A model generated the notes under the pieces. It was given only the letters and a program-made list of their open reading frames with translations, did not search any database and was not told the origin of the DNA. 64,000 nt of DNA from Caballeronia sp. dw_19 (GTDB taxonomy: Bacteria; Pseudomonadota; Gammaproteobacteria; Burkholderiales; Burkholderiaceae): positions 248,001 to 312,000 of the forward strand of contig NZ_JAAVUQ010000004.1 in NCBI RefSeq assembly GCF_018449515.1, read 5' to 3'. Both the position numbers and the translations under genes were made by a program. Numbering within the stretch: the stretch's first letter is position 1; every line of letters starts with the position of its first letter. This document shows positions 34,790 to 43,587 of this stretch, one piece after another.

Positions 34790-35509
34790 CTAGAGCACTG
34801 CACCGAACAGCTCGCGATCCAGCGCTTTATCGTCAAGCGTGTCAGTGATGGCGACCGTTCCGCTGATGCGTCCCGATTCCATCAAGTACGCACGGGATGC
34901 CAGTTGCCGGGCAAAGTCCAGGTTCTGCTCGACCAGCACCACGGACAACCCGTCCCGCGATGAAACCGCTTGCAATACGCGTGAAATGTCATCAAGTAAG
35001 GATGGCTGAATACCTTCGGACGGTTCATCGAGCAACAGCAGTCTGGGCTCGGTGATCAACGCCCTGGCGAGCGCCAGCAATTGCTGTTGCCCGCCGCTAA
35101 GACTGCCCCCAAGATGCTTGAGCTTGGGCACGAGCGACGGGAAATCGACCATCAGAACTTCCATCTTCTGCTTGATACGCTTGTGATCAAAGCCCATTGC
35201 ATAGGCGCCGACCAGCATGTTTTCTGCAACCGTCAGTTGAGTGAAGATCTGACGCCCTTGCGGCACACAGGCGATGCCGATCTGCGCACGCCGGTGAGCT
35301 GCCGTTGAACTGATCTCGACCTGATTCAACTGGATGCCGCCTCGCTGACAAGGCAACGCGCCTGACAGGGTCCGGATCAAAGTCGTCTTGCCGACGCCAT
35401 TTCGTCCGAGGACAGCAACCACTTCGCCCGCTTCGATGTTGAAATCCACGCCGCGCAAGATGGTGACGTTGCCGTACCCCGACCATAAATCGCTAGTGGT
35501 GAGCAGCAT
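34790..35509 (-). CDS. UrtE/LivF-type ABC transporter ATPase
   Basis: The 239-residue ATPase has Walker A GRNGVGKTT near residue 37, signature LSGGQQQLLALARAL and Walker B LLLLDEPSEGIQPSLL. The EGIQPS extension is typical of UrtE in urea/short-amide transporters. The ATG at 35509 follows GGAAG and overlaps the 3' end of the fused permease-ATPase gene by 17 bases, indicating coupling. Together with 35493-39604 it makes a complete importer. Confidence 0.93.
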   Translation of the reverse strand: MLLTTSDLWSGYGNVTILRGVDFNIEAGEVVAVLGRNGVGKTTLIRTLSGALPCQRGGIQLNQVEISSTAAHRRAQIGIACVPQGRQIFTQLTVAENMLVGAYAMGFDHKRIKQKMEVLMVDFPSLVPKLKHLGGSLSGGQQQLLALARALITEPRLLLLDEPSEGIQPSLLDDISRVLQAVSSRDGLSVVLVEQNLDFARQLASRAYLMESGRISGTVAITDTLDDKALDRELFGAVL

Positions 35510-37385
35510 GATTTCTTCCCAGGTAAGCATCGATGACGATGGGATCCGACGTGATCTCTTCAAACGTGCCCTGACGGAAAATCTTCCCTTGATGCAGCAT
35601 TGAAATGGGCGCGCTCAACGCACGGATAAAGCTCATGTCGTGCTCGACCACGATCACCGTATGATCGATCGCCAGTTGCTGGATCAATGCAACCGTGTTG
35701 CTCCGCTCTTGTGCGGTCATGCCTGCTGCGGGCTCGTCCAGCAAGATCACGGCCGGGTCTTGCGCAAGCACCATCGCGATTTCGAGCCATTGCTGTTCGC
35801 CATGCGCAAGCTCCGCGACGAGCGTATTCATCTTGCGGTGCAAGCCGACCGCTTGAAGCGTTCTGCGCACGAGCCGTGTGCTCCGGCTGCGTCCAGGCTC
35901 GTAATGAGCCAGGCGAAGATTCTCCTGGACGGAAAGGCCGGGAAACAGGCTCGGAACCTGAGTTTTGATGCCGAGGCCGTGACGGGCTCGCTTGAATGTC
36001 GGTGCCCGGGTGATGTCGATGTCATTAAGAACGACTTGACCATCCGTCGCTTGATGGCGGCCCGTCAACACGCCAAAGAACGTGCTCTTGCCGGCGCCGT
36101 TCGCACCGATCACCACATGAATCCCGGGACCTACGAAGTCGACACTGATTCCACGCAACACGGAGACCCCACCGAAGTTCTTCGCGATCGCATTGGCACG
36201 CATGACGCCGCTCGAACGCACGCCGCTCTCGTGAACATCGGGCAACGTATCCGCCTCTCCATCGAACAGGTCAGCGGCGGTCTCAGGTCGCGACGGTCTG
36301 CTAATGAAGCGAAGCAAATAATCTATCGGCCGGCGAAGGAGCGACGCAACACCCGAGGGCGCAAGCATCACCGTCACGACCAGAAGCACGCCCAAAATGA
36401 GCGGCGTCTGTTCGCTGATCACGTTTTCGGCTTCGTCGGAGATCCACTGGACGAGGACGACTCCGAGGAACGCGCCGCCCAGCGAACCGCGCCCGCCGAC
36501 CATCACCCATATCACGATCAGCGCGGCCTGCGGAAGGCTGAATATCGCCGGATTGACAAACGTTCCCCATGCGGCAAAAAGTGCGCCGCCGATTCCAGCA
36601 AGTGCGCCACCGATAACAAAGGCAATCAGCTTGAGCCGGCGTGTGTCGTAGCCGAGCAGATCCATGCGAAGCTCGTTCTCGCGAAGTCCGGCGAGCATCC
36701 GGCCGAATCGCCCCGTCACAAGAAACCTGACTACGCTGTAAATCAGCCCTGCCACGCAAGCGGCAAAGCCGAACATGGCTGAGGGCGAAAGCTCGGAGGT
36801 GGACTCGTTACCCGGCCAGCCCAACGCGATGGACGGTAGTGAAGGAATCCCGTTGAAGCCACCCAGAAGTGCTTCGCCAATGTGATATTGCGGACCCGAC
36901 GTGCTCGAAATAACCGAATACAAAACGAGCGTGATCGCGAGCGTGACGATCGCCAGATAAACATCACCGATCTTGCCGTAGAAGAGCACGTATCCCAGCA
37001 TGCCGGCAAACACCGCCGAGGCCAGCGCTGCCGCAACCAACGCGCTGCCCGTTTCATGGGAGACCGGAAACACGTTCAAGGAGAAGATCGCGTAAGCGTA
37101 CGCACCCACTCCAAATAGCGCGTTCTGGCCGAAGCTGAAAATGCCGGCTCGTCCCCACAAGAAATCGAGACTCAAGGCGACGATGCCGAAGCTGAGCCAA
37201 AGCACGCCCTTCAGTTGAAGCGCGATCGACAGATGCGGCGCCACGATAAGTGCAACAACGACCAGCAAGACAGGCCAGACCAGCCCCCGATGAGCCGCTT
37301 TCCGCAGCAGGTTGGAGCGGCCCGGATGGATGGCGTCAGGCGCCTGCGCCATCAACGCATCTTGAATCTCTGGATTGGTGTTCAC
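35493..37385 (-). CDS. fused UrtC-like permease and UrtD-like ATPase
   Basis: This 630-residue protein joins two components usually encoded separately. Residues ~30-360 are a LivM/UrtC permease with about ten helices (LSFGIVALSLDFLWGRAGIFSFGQNALFGVGAYAYAIFSL, then GLRENELRMDLLGYDTRRLKL). Residues ~395-630 are an ATPase with Walker A GANGAGKST, signature region LAHGEQQWLEIAMVL and Walker B VILLDEPAAGM. The GEQQWLEI form is characteristic of UrtD. A GTG start at 37385 follows GGGAGA. The linker between the domains is acidic and not membrane-like. Confidence 0.93.
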   Translation of the reverse strand: MNTNPEIQDALMAQAPDAIHPGRSNLLRKAAHRGLVWPVLLVVVALIVAPHLSIALQLKGVLWLSFGIVALSLDFLWGRAGIFSFGQNALFGVGAYAYAIFSLNVFPVSHETGSALVAAALASAVFAGMLGYVLFYGKIGDVYLAIVTLAITLVLYSVISSTSGPQYHIGEALLGGFNGIPSLPSIALGWPGNESTSELSPSAMFGFAACVAGLIYSVVRFLVTGRFGRMLAGLRENELRMDLLGYDTRRLKLIAFVIGGALAGIGGALFAAWGTFVNPAIFSLPQAALIVIWVMVGGRGSLGGAFLGVVLVQWISDEAENVISEQTPLILGVLLVVTVMLAPSGVASLLRRPIDYLLRFISRPSRPETAADLFDGEADTLPDVHESGVRSSGVMRANAIAKNFGGVSVLRGISVDFVGPGIHVVIGANGAGKSTFFGVLTGRHQATDGQVVLNDIDITRAPTFKRARHGLGIKTQVPSLFPGLSVQENLRLAHYEPGRSRSTRLVRRTLQAVGLHRKMNTLVAELAHGEQQWLEIAMVLAQDPAVILLDEPAAGMTAQERSNTVALIQQLAIDHTVIVVEHDMSFIRALSAPISMLHQGKIFRQGTFEEITSDPIVIDAYLGRNHAAHH

Positions 37386-37405
37386 GAAAAATCTCCCGTC
37401 GACGC

Positions 37406-38281
37406 TTAGAATTTACGGCGCCAAGACGCTGATATGCCTTGGGGAAGGACTCGAACCAGGACCATTGCCGTCACGAGCAGAGCGGATACGCCCCAGAGTG
37501 TCGTCAGCCACTGCGAGACGAGGTTGGCCACGCTACCGAGTAAAGCAGATGACATCACGGTGCCAAACACAAAGGCCGGGCCGCCCGTTACCACGGTCAT
37601 GAATGCCTGCGCGACATAGGTTTGTCCAAGGCCGGGGCTGACGGCAATAACCGGCGCAATCAGCCCTCCCGCCAACCCGGCCATGCCGCAACCGATCGCG
37701 AACGTGATGAGGTTGATGCGTGGCGCGAAGACGCCCAGTGCGCTCGCCATCTCGGCGTTCTGAGCCGTCGCACGCGCCAACAGTCCATAACGCGTGCGGG
37801 TGAACACCAGATAGAGTCCAAAGACCGATGCAAACGCCGCGGCTGGCAACACAAAGGACGAATAGACTGACACGGAGTAAGTGCCGATCTTCAGCGCACC
37901 AAGCGGCGTAGAGATGCCAGCCGATGTCGTGCCGAAAATATCCACGGCGAGCTGAAAGAGGATCAGGCTCAGTCCGAACGTGACGAGAAGCGTGTCCACC
38001 AACCGCTTCTTGTATAACGGCCTGATCAGTACCACCTCGACCACAACGCCGACCGCTGCGCTGAGTAGCGGCGACGCCGCGATCGCCACGAACAGGGGAA
38101 TCCCGGCGTAACGGACCAGCGTGACGGCGGTAAATGCGCCAATCATCATGAACTCGCCATGCGCCATGTTGACGACCTTCATCAGACCGAATATCAACGC
38201 GAGACCCAGTGAAACCATGACGAGGATAGAGACGCTCGTCAGGACTGACAGCGCAACTACAAGAACGGAGGACATCGACAT
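37406..38281 (-). CDS. UrtB/LivH-type ABC transporter permease
   Basis: The 291-residue membrane protein has about eight helices and the branched-chain permease signature GLALIFGLMKVVNMAHGEFMMIGAF near residue 25. ARATAQNAEMASALGVFAPRINLITFAIGCGMAGLAGGLIAP is the coupling loop region. It begins 10 bases after the binding-protein stop with an AGGAG site, and is followed after 20 bases by the fused gene. It pairs with the UrtC-like half to form the pore. Confidence 0.94.
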   Translation of the reverse strand: MSMSSVLVVALSVLTSVSILVMVSLGLALIFGLMKVVNMAHGEFMMIGAFTAVTLVRYAGIPLFVAIAASPLLSAAVGVVVEVVLIRPLYKKRLVDTLLVTFGLSLILFQLAVDIFGTTSAGISTPLGALKIGTYSVSVYSSFVLPAAAFASVFGLYLVFTRTRYGLLARATAQNAEMASALGVFAPRINLITFAIGCGMAGLAGGLIAPVIAVSPGLGQTYVAQAFMTVVTGGPAFVFGTVMSSALLGSVANLVSQWLTTLWGVSALLVTAMVLVRVLPQGISASWRRKF

Positions 38282-38290
38282 GAGACGCTC

Positions 38291-39604
38291 CTAGACTTTG
38301 GGGTTGACCATCTTGTGCGCTGCTTTGTCTTTACCGATCAGATCAATGGTTCCTGCGCCGACGATTTCGCGCGAAGGCGCAACCTGCTGCAGCGACTCAA
38401 TGATCTCGTAGCTGCCTTGGCTTGAGACCCGCGCAAGGTGAATGTCCTGCACATTGCGATGAGACTGGCCGTCGGTCGATACCTTGCCGCTGGGGCCAAC
38501 ATAGGCCTTGCCTGACTCGAGCGCGGCGACTACCTGCGCGGTGTTCGTGGTTTTTGCCTGTTCCACTGCGAGCCGCCACTGATTCCAGCCGTTCCAAACC
38601 TGCACCGGACCATCTGGAATCGGGCCCGCATTCGGGTAGAGGACCTTGAAGCCATCGAGGAACGTCTTGTTTTCTGGCGTGGCGAGCGATTCGAAATACG
38701 AGTACGCGACTATGATTCCGCTGGCCTCCTGAGGGGTCAGCACGGTTTGCTCGTTACCCAGTCCGAAGGTCGGTGAAATGATGCGGATCGACTTGTTCAG
38801 CCCGGCCGCGGCAAATTGTCGGTAGAACGCAATGTGATTGTTGCCAACGAGGTTCGACATGACGACCGCCGGACCGGCCGCCTGGATCTTGCGTATCGTC
38901 GAGCCGAAATCGGATACTTCGAGGGGAATGTATTCGATGCCCGCAATCGTGCCGCCGGCCTTCGCCACCAGCGATTGCGTCCAGGCCGTCGCGACGTGGC
39001 CATACACATAGTCCGCCGCAACCACGTAGATTGTCTTGCCTGCGTTCTTGACGGCCCAGTTGATCAGAGGCGCCTCCTGTTGAACGCAATCGCTGCCTTG
39101 CATGAAGGTGAACTTGTCGCACTCGCCGCCCTCGTCGATCATCGGAAAAAAGAGAATCTTTCCGTATCGGCTCAACACGGGCCGCGCGGCTTCCCGCGAC
39201 GCACCGGTAATACATCCCACGACGGCGCTGATTCGATCGTCGGCACCAATTTCCTGAGCGTAGCGGGAATATAGTTCGATCTTCGATTGCGTATCGTAGG
39301 CGTGCAGTACGACCTTGCGGCCCATGACGCCGCCGCCTTTATTGATCGCATCGATCGCGTACTTCGATGCGTTCATCAGTTGCACGCCGTAGATATTCAG
39401 GTTCCCGGTCAGGTCGAACATGCTCGCGACATGAAGATCCGCCCCCGGCGCATCGGCGCCCATTGCACTGAATGAGCGCCCCAGCGCCGCCGCGCCGACG
39501 CCCGCCAATGAAAGTTTGAGCAGGTTGCGGCGGGTGATAGTGGTTCGGCTTTCTTCGTGGCCGGCCGGACAGGACAGTGTGTTTTCAGGCAGATTTATTT
39601 TCAT
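38291..39604 (-). CDS. UrtA/FmdD-like amide- or urea-type substrate-binding protein
   Basis: The 437-residue protein has a twin-arginine-like export signal (TTITRRNLLKLSLAGVGAAALG) and a type I periplasmic-binding fold. LHVASMFDLTGNLNIYGVQLMNASKYAIDAINKGGGVMGRKV, GCITGASREAARPVLSRYGKILFFP and AADYVYGHVATAWTQSLVAKAGG resemble UrtA/AmiC/FmdD, which bind urea, formamide or short amides. It is the receptor of the downstream importer. A 128-base gap separates it from the M24 gene upstream. Confidence 0.9.
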   Translation of the reverse strand: MKINLPENTLSCPAGHEESRTTITRRNLLKLSLAGVGAAALGRSFSAMGADAPGADLHVASMFDLTGNLNIYGVQLMNASKYAIDAINKGGGVMGRKVVLHAYDTQSKIELYSRYAQEIGADDRISAVVGCITGASREAARPVLSRYGKILFFPMIDEGGECDKFTFMQGSDCVQQEAPLINWAVKNAGKTIYVVAADYVYGHVATAWTQSLVAKAGGTIAGIEYIPLEVSDFGSTIRKIQAAGPAVVMSNLVGNNHIAFYRQFAAAGLNKSIRIISPTFGLGNEQTVLTPQEASGIIVAYSYFESLATPENKTFLDGFKVLYPNAGPIPDGPVQVWNGWNQWRLAVEQAKTTNTAQVVAALESGKAYVGPSGKVSTDGQSHRNVQDIHLARVSSQGSYEIIESLQQVAPSREIVGAGTIDLIGKDKAAHKMVNPKV

Positions 39605-39732
39605 CGCGGGGCTCTTGTTCGTTAGGGTGGGCAGACTTGGCTTGGCCGCTGCGGCGGGGGAGCGCCTTGACCAGGCCTTGTTTGTGCGAGATGCGACTCC
39701 GGGAAAACAATAAGTAGTAGACCGAATAAACC

Positions 39733-40422
39733 TTAGTTAAAAAAATCGTCCTCTAACAGCATGTCCTCGAAGAACGCGCCGTATGTGTGGTCAGCGTTGC
39801 GAATATGGATTTCGAGAACCCATAATTGCCGGCTCGGCTTGAAATCGACTTCGGCCATCGGACCTTCGTAAATCGCCGCGTGTGGAAAGTCGGCCAGACG
39901 ATGGCCCGACAAATCCATGTTCAGCACCCATCCCCGACGCTTTGCCGCTGCGACCGCAACCTCGTAAAGCACTTTCCCGCTGTCGCTTGTTTCAAGCCAG
40001 TGCTTGCGTACTTCATGGAAGATTTCGCGTGCATCGCTTGCACACCTCGCCTTGCCGGCATCGGTCCCAGTGACGAACGTGTCGCCGCCGTCGCCCTCCC
40101 ATTCCTTCCATGTCGGGCCAATGTCGATCAGGAAAATATCGTCCTGACCGAGCACCACGCCCGGATCGGAAGCTTCGCCGAAAGTCTTCGTGGTATTGCT
40201 GCCAAAGCGGACATAGACATCGTGCCAACCGCGCAGCATCCCGAGGCTGGCGAGAAGGTCCTTGGCCATTTCGACAGCGTCTTCTTCGACCATCCCGGGT
40301 TTGACCGCGCGGGAGATCTGCCGTATCGCATCCCGTGTCATATGACGCACGGTCATCATCTTCTGCGCGTCGTAATGCTGGCCAACGGCTTCAAGGGTCT
40401 GCTGAATCGCTTCTGTACTCAT
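39733..40422 (-). CDS. M24 (aminopeptidase P/creatinase-like) metalloenzyme
   Basis: The 229-residue protein is a stand-alone pita-bread domain. Metal ligands are visible in order: Asp in LIDIGPTWKEWEGDGGDTF (both Asp), His in GHRLADFPH, Glu in VLEIHI and Glu in AFFEDMLLED. M24 members include proline aminopeptidases, creatinase and ectoine hydrolase. This short form lacks the usual N-domain of creatinase and DoeA. The ATG at 40422 follows GGAG; the frame opens 14 codons earlier without support. It lies between the reductase and the Urt operon, so it may cleave an amide bond of the imported compound. Confidence 0.85.
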   Translation of the reverse strand: MSTEAIQQTLEAVGQHYDAQKMMTVRHMTRDAIRQISRAVKPGMVEEDAVEMAKDLLASLGMLRGWHDVYVRFGSNTTKTFGEASDPGVVLGQDDIFLIDIGPTWKEWEGDGGDTFVTGTDAGKARCASDAREIFHEVRKHWLETSDSGKVLYEVAVAAAKRRGWVLNMDLSGHRLADFPHAAIYEGPMAEVDFKPSRQLWVLEIHIRNADHTYGAFFEDMLLEDDFFN

Positions 40423-40464
40423 GGGTGATGCTCCTGTTTGGGATTTCGGTTGCAAATTGGACAA

Positions 40465-41568
40465 CTAGAATGCGTCGCGCGGAACACTGACACTCAAACC
40501 ATTCAGTTTGGGTTCAAGGACAATTTGGCAGGCGAGCCGGTCGAACGGCCCACTGTCCTCGATCGATTGCAACAATCGACTTTCTGTTCGCGCAGCCGGC
40601 ATCAGCCTGTCGAACCAGGTTTTTTCCACCGTGACGCGGCAAGTGCCGCAAGACTGATTGCCGCCGCACACACCCTTGACGAGGTCTGCGTCGCGCAGCG
40701 CGGCGAGCAGTGTGTCGCCGGTCCAGGAGGGCAACGTTCGCGCGGGCACGTTGCCTGAGACCTGGTCAGGTACAAGGCTGGCGTTGACGTGGACAGGTGC
40801 GCGGCGCGCGTCCGCAGGCCGGCTTATCGCCGACGCGACGAAAGAATCGGAGAGGAAATTGTCGGGATCGAGACCATGCATGCCGACGAGCAGGTCCCGT
40901 GCGGCCGTAATCATCGACGGCGCGCCACATGCGTAGACGCGCGAGTTCGAGAGGTCCGGATGGTCGGCCGCGGCCGCGTCCTGGACGAATCCTCGTTTTC
41001 CTTGCCAATAGCCGAGGGCACCGCTCAACACAGGTACGTAATGAAAATTGCGGTGACTTGCCGCAAGACTTGCGAAACGTGCGGAGAGATACAAGTCTGC
41101 TTCAGTAGTTGCGCCCCAATACAGCCAGACCGGATTTGCGCAGCCCGATTGCAACGCGGCCTCAAGCAGCGCGTTGAGCGGCGCGATGCCCGTCCCCGTC
41201 GCGAGCATGACGATCGCCGATACCTCCGACGCAGGCGTTTGCCAGACACAAGTGCCGAACGGGCCGTGAACCTTCAGGGTGTCGCCCGTTGCCAATTCAT
41301 TGCGCAGCATCCGCGAGAATTTGCCGTCGCGATGCAAGCGGATATGCAATTCAATGACACGGTCGTTCGTGCTCGCCGACGCCATCGAATAAGAGCGCAG
41401 ATCACCGTCCGGTAACTCGATCGATAGAAACTGGCCTTCGCTGTACTTCATCGTTTTTCCAGAAAGCGGCATCAGTCGGACCTTCATGACGGAGTCATTC
41501 AGCGGCGAGACCGACAACACTTCGGCCTCGAAGCGGTCATCGATCGTGGGTCCCGGTAAGGTGTTCAT
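40465..41568 (-). CDS. FAD/NAD(P)H-dependent 2Fe-2S reductase
   Basis: The 367-residue protein has an FAD barrel with LRSYSMASAS, an NAD(P)H domain with MLATGTGIAPLNALLEA and YACGAPSMI, and a C-terminal [2Fe-2S] domain. The iron-sulfur Cys are in CGGNQSCGTC plus a later LACQI. The spacing C-x5-C-x2-C is nearer adrenodoxin/xylene-type than plant ferredoxin (C-x4-C). Such proteins feed electrons to a Rieske or di-iron oxygenase, but no oxygenase gene is found in the window. It is the first gene of the run, divergent from the MocR gene. A GAGG site precedes the ATG. Confidence 0.9.
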   Translation of the reverse strand: MNTLPGPTIDDRFEAEVLSVSPLNDSVMKVRLMPLSGKTMKYSEGQFLSIELPDGDLRSYSMASASTNDRVIELHIRLHRDGKFSRMLRNELATGDTLKVHGPFGTCVWQTPASEVSAIVMLATGTGIAPLNALLEAALQSGCANPVWLYWGATTEADLYLSARFASLAASHRNFHYVPVLSGALGYWQGKRGFVQDAAAADHPDLSNSRVYACGAPSMITAARDLLVGMHGLDPDNFLSDSFVASAISRPADARRAPVHVNASLVPDQVSGNVPARTLPSWTGDTLLAALRDADLVKGVCGGNQSCGTCRVTVEKTWFDRLMPAARTESRLLQSIEDSGPFDRLACQIVLEPKLNGLSVSVPRDAF

Positions 41569-41626
41569 TGCGTCACGTACCTCGTTTGCGTTTGTTAAAT
41601 GCTATAGTTTTCGTGGCCCATCCGAG

Positions 41627-41657
41627 TGATCCAGTATTTTTGACATAGCTGGTCCAG
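41627..41657. promoter_or_regulatory. direct repeat between the reductase and MocR genes
   Basis: TGATCCAG (41627-41634) and TGGTCCAG (41650-41657) are direct repeats 23 bases apart, about two helical turns. MocR/GabR-type regulators commonly bind spaced direct repeats in divergent promoters. On the minus strand TATAGC near 41605 could be the -10 of the catabolic operon, placing the left repeat near its -35. Confidence 0.45.
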
Positions 41658-41692
41658 GGACGAGTTCAGATGAAGACGGCGAGGAGCTGGCG

Positions 41693-43183
41693 ATGTTAAG
41701 AAACTGGGAATTCACAATCAGCATCGACCGGAATTCGCCGGTGTCGCTGAGCCTTCAGATCAGCCAGGCGCTGGTTGAAAAGATCCGCTCGGGACTTCTG
41801 CGCCCGGGGAACTCGCTGGCGGGGTCCAGAGAACTGGCCACGCAGTTGGGCGTGAACCGTAAGACCATCGTGGCGGTTTATGACGAGCTGGCGGCGCAGG
41901 GCTGGCTGGTCACGCAGGGAAAGCGCGGGACCTTCGTATCGCCGGCGCTGCCTGTCGCGGAAATGGAAAGCAAGGCGGAGGAAGTCCTTAAATGGTCGGC
42001 GGGGTCGCTGCCAGGCCCTGACTATCGGCCATACGGAATCGAGAAAGAGCTGCCGGCGCCTCCAAGGGACGGCTTTATTGAATTCACCGACGGCGCCCCT
42101 GACACGCGCGTGGTGTCGTTCGAGGCTTTGTCCAGGGCCTTTCGCCTTGCGCTGATCGAATCCGCACGCTCCAACCGGCTGGGCTATGGCGATGCCCGTG
42201 GCCTCGCGCTACTAAGGCAAACCATCGCAGCGATGCTTCGAATAGAGCGCGGACTGAACGCGGACGAGGACACCGTGTGCATCGTGCGCGGCAGTCAGAT
42301 GGGCATTTATCTGGCCGCTCGCCTCCTGGTCCGCCCAGGCGACGCGGTGGCGCTGGAACGACTCACCTACCCTCCCGCGCGAGATGCGTTCCGCGCCTGT
42401 GGAGCGTCCGTCTTTAGCGTCGACCAGGACGAACACGGCATGATTCCTGAGTCGCTTGAGAGAATCTGCCGCGTCCATAAAATCCGGGCCATCTACATCA
42501 CGCCTCACCATCAGTTTCCGACCACGGTGACCATGCCCGTTCATCGCCGCATGCGGCTTCTTGCCTTGGCCGAGCAGTTCGACTTCGTGATCGTGGAGGA
42601 CGACTACGATCACGAATTTCATTTTTCGCACAATCCGATGTTGCCGATGGCCAGCGTCGATCGCTCGGGCAAGGTCATCTACATAGGCTCAATGAGCAAG
42701 ATACTCGCCCCGGGACTCAGGATTGGTTATGTCGTGGCGCCGCCGAGCGTGATCAATCGACTGGCCAATGAAGTGATGCTTATCGACCGGCAAGGGAATG
42801 GGGTGACAGAGCGCGCAGTGGCGGAACTCATGCAGAGCGGAGAACTCAAGAGACACATAAGGCGGGCTGTGAAGATCTACGAGCTACGCTGTGAAATGGC
42901 GATTGCGCTGGTACATGAAAAGCTAAGTTCGATCGCCACGGTCTCGCCGCCTGACGGTGGGCTGGCGCTGTGGCTCACACTCGATTCGGCAATCGATATG
43001 CAACGCCTCGAAGAGGATGCCGTCCGGGAACGTGTACGCGTCCTGACCGGCACCTTGTTCTCGGATGACTATGCACCTGTCAACGCTATGCGGCTCGGAT
43101 TTGGCAGCCTCAACGAGCGCGAACTGAAGCAGGGGTTCGAACGGCTGCGAAAGGTGCTCTCAAGACAAGATACGCGTCTCTGA
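41693..43183 (+). CDS. MocR-family (GntR-HTH/aminotransferase) regulator
   Basis: The 496-residue protein has an N-terminal GntR winged helix (SLQISQALVEKIRSGLLRPGNSLAGSRELATQLGVNRKTIVAVYDELAAQGWL, residues ~20-75). A fold-type I aminotransferase domain follows: FVIVEDDYDHEFHF and YIGSMSKILAPGLRIGYV, where SMSK contains the PLP Lys. Such regulators sense amines, amino acids or PLP. It is divergent from the reductase/M24/Urt/amidase run and is its probable regulator, via the direct repeat at 41627-41657. Confidence 0.93.
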   Translation: MLRNWEFTISIDRNSPVSLSLQISQALVEKIRSGLLRPGNSLAGSRELATQLGVNRKTIVAVYDELAAQGWLVTQGKRGTFVSPALPVAEMESKAEEVLKWSAGSLPGPDYRPYGIEKELPAPPRDGFIEFTDGAPDTRVVSFEALSRAFRLALIESARSNRLGYGDARGLALLRQTIAAMLRIERGLNADEDTVCIVRGSQMGIYLAARLLVRPGDAVALERLTYPPARDAFRACGASVFSVDQDEHGMIPESLERICRVHKIRAIYITPHHQFPTTVTMPVHRRMRLLALAEQFDFVIVEDDYDHEFHFSHNPMLPMASVDRSGKVIYIGSMSKILAPGLRIGYVVAPPSVINRLANEVMLIDRQGNGVTERAVAELMQSGELKRHIRRAVKIYELRCEMAIALVHEKLSSIATVSPPDGGLALWLTLDSAIDMQRLEEDAVRERVRVLTGTLFSDDYAPVNAMRLGFGSLNERELKQGFERLRKVLSRQDTRL

Positions 43184-43282
43184 TCGATCGGGACGGTAAG
43201 CAGTAGTCTCTCGCATCGCTCGGTTTTGTCGAATCAAGCCGCGCTGGTACAGCGGGCGTCGCAACGATACGAGCGATATTCA

Positions 43283-43396
43283 ATGTTGCCGGAATCGCCG
43301 TTCTACTCGATGCCGTTTTGCGCAATCGTCGAGAAGATGCGGCGCTTGACCCCGGTTGCCGAGGCGTTTTTTGAATTTGCTGCTGGAAGCGCATAG
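43283..43396 (+). pseudogene. possible C-terminal remnant of a LysR regulator gene
   Basis: In one plus-strand frame the sequence ESPFYSMPFCAIVEKMRRLTPVAEAFFEFAAG runs to a TAG at 43396. The order PFY-P--IV-K-RRLTPVAEAFFEF looks like the last 40 residues of many LysR effector domains. No start or N-terminal part is seen. It lies at the right edge of the accessory block and could be debris from rearrangement. The match is short and may be chance. Confidence 0.3.
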
Positions 43397-43555
43397 GTGC
43401 GGCGGTGGTAAGACCGCCCTCGTCTGCCCCGATTTCGTGCGATGCACCGAATCGATCGCAAGGAACTAGTGCATACCCTACTTCCAAAATTCCGGTCGAC
43501 AACCCAAGCCATTGTTTTTAAAAGCCAACATACTCCTGGCACGGTTCACGCATAA

Positions 43556-43582
43556 GCACTCCGGTCCTACCGGTAGGAGTGC
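43556..43582 (+). promoter_or_regulatory. nested palindrome covering the FadR-gene ribosome site
   Basis: GCACTCC (43556-43562) and GGAGTGC (43576-43582) are inverted repeats. Inside lies a perfect 14-bp palindrome TCCTACCGGTAGGA (43565-43578). The right arm contains the GGAG used by the start at 43588. It could be a GntR operator for autoregulation, an mRNA hairpin hiding the ribosome site, or both. Confidence 0.5.
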
Positions 43583-43587
43583 ACCGC

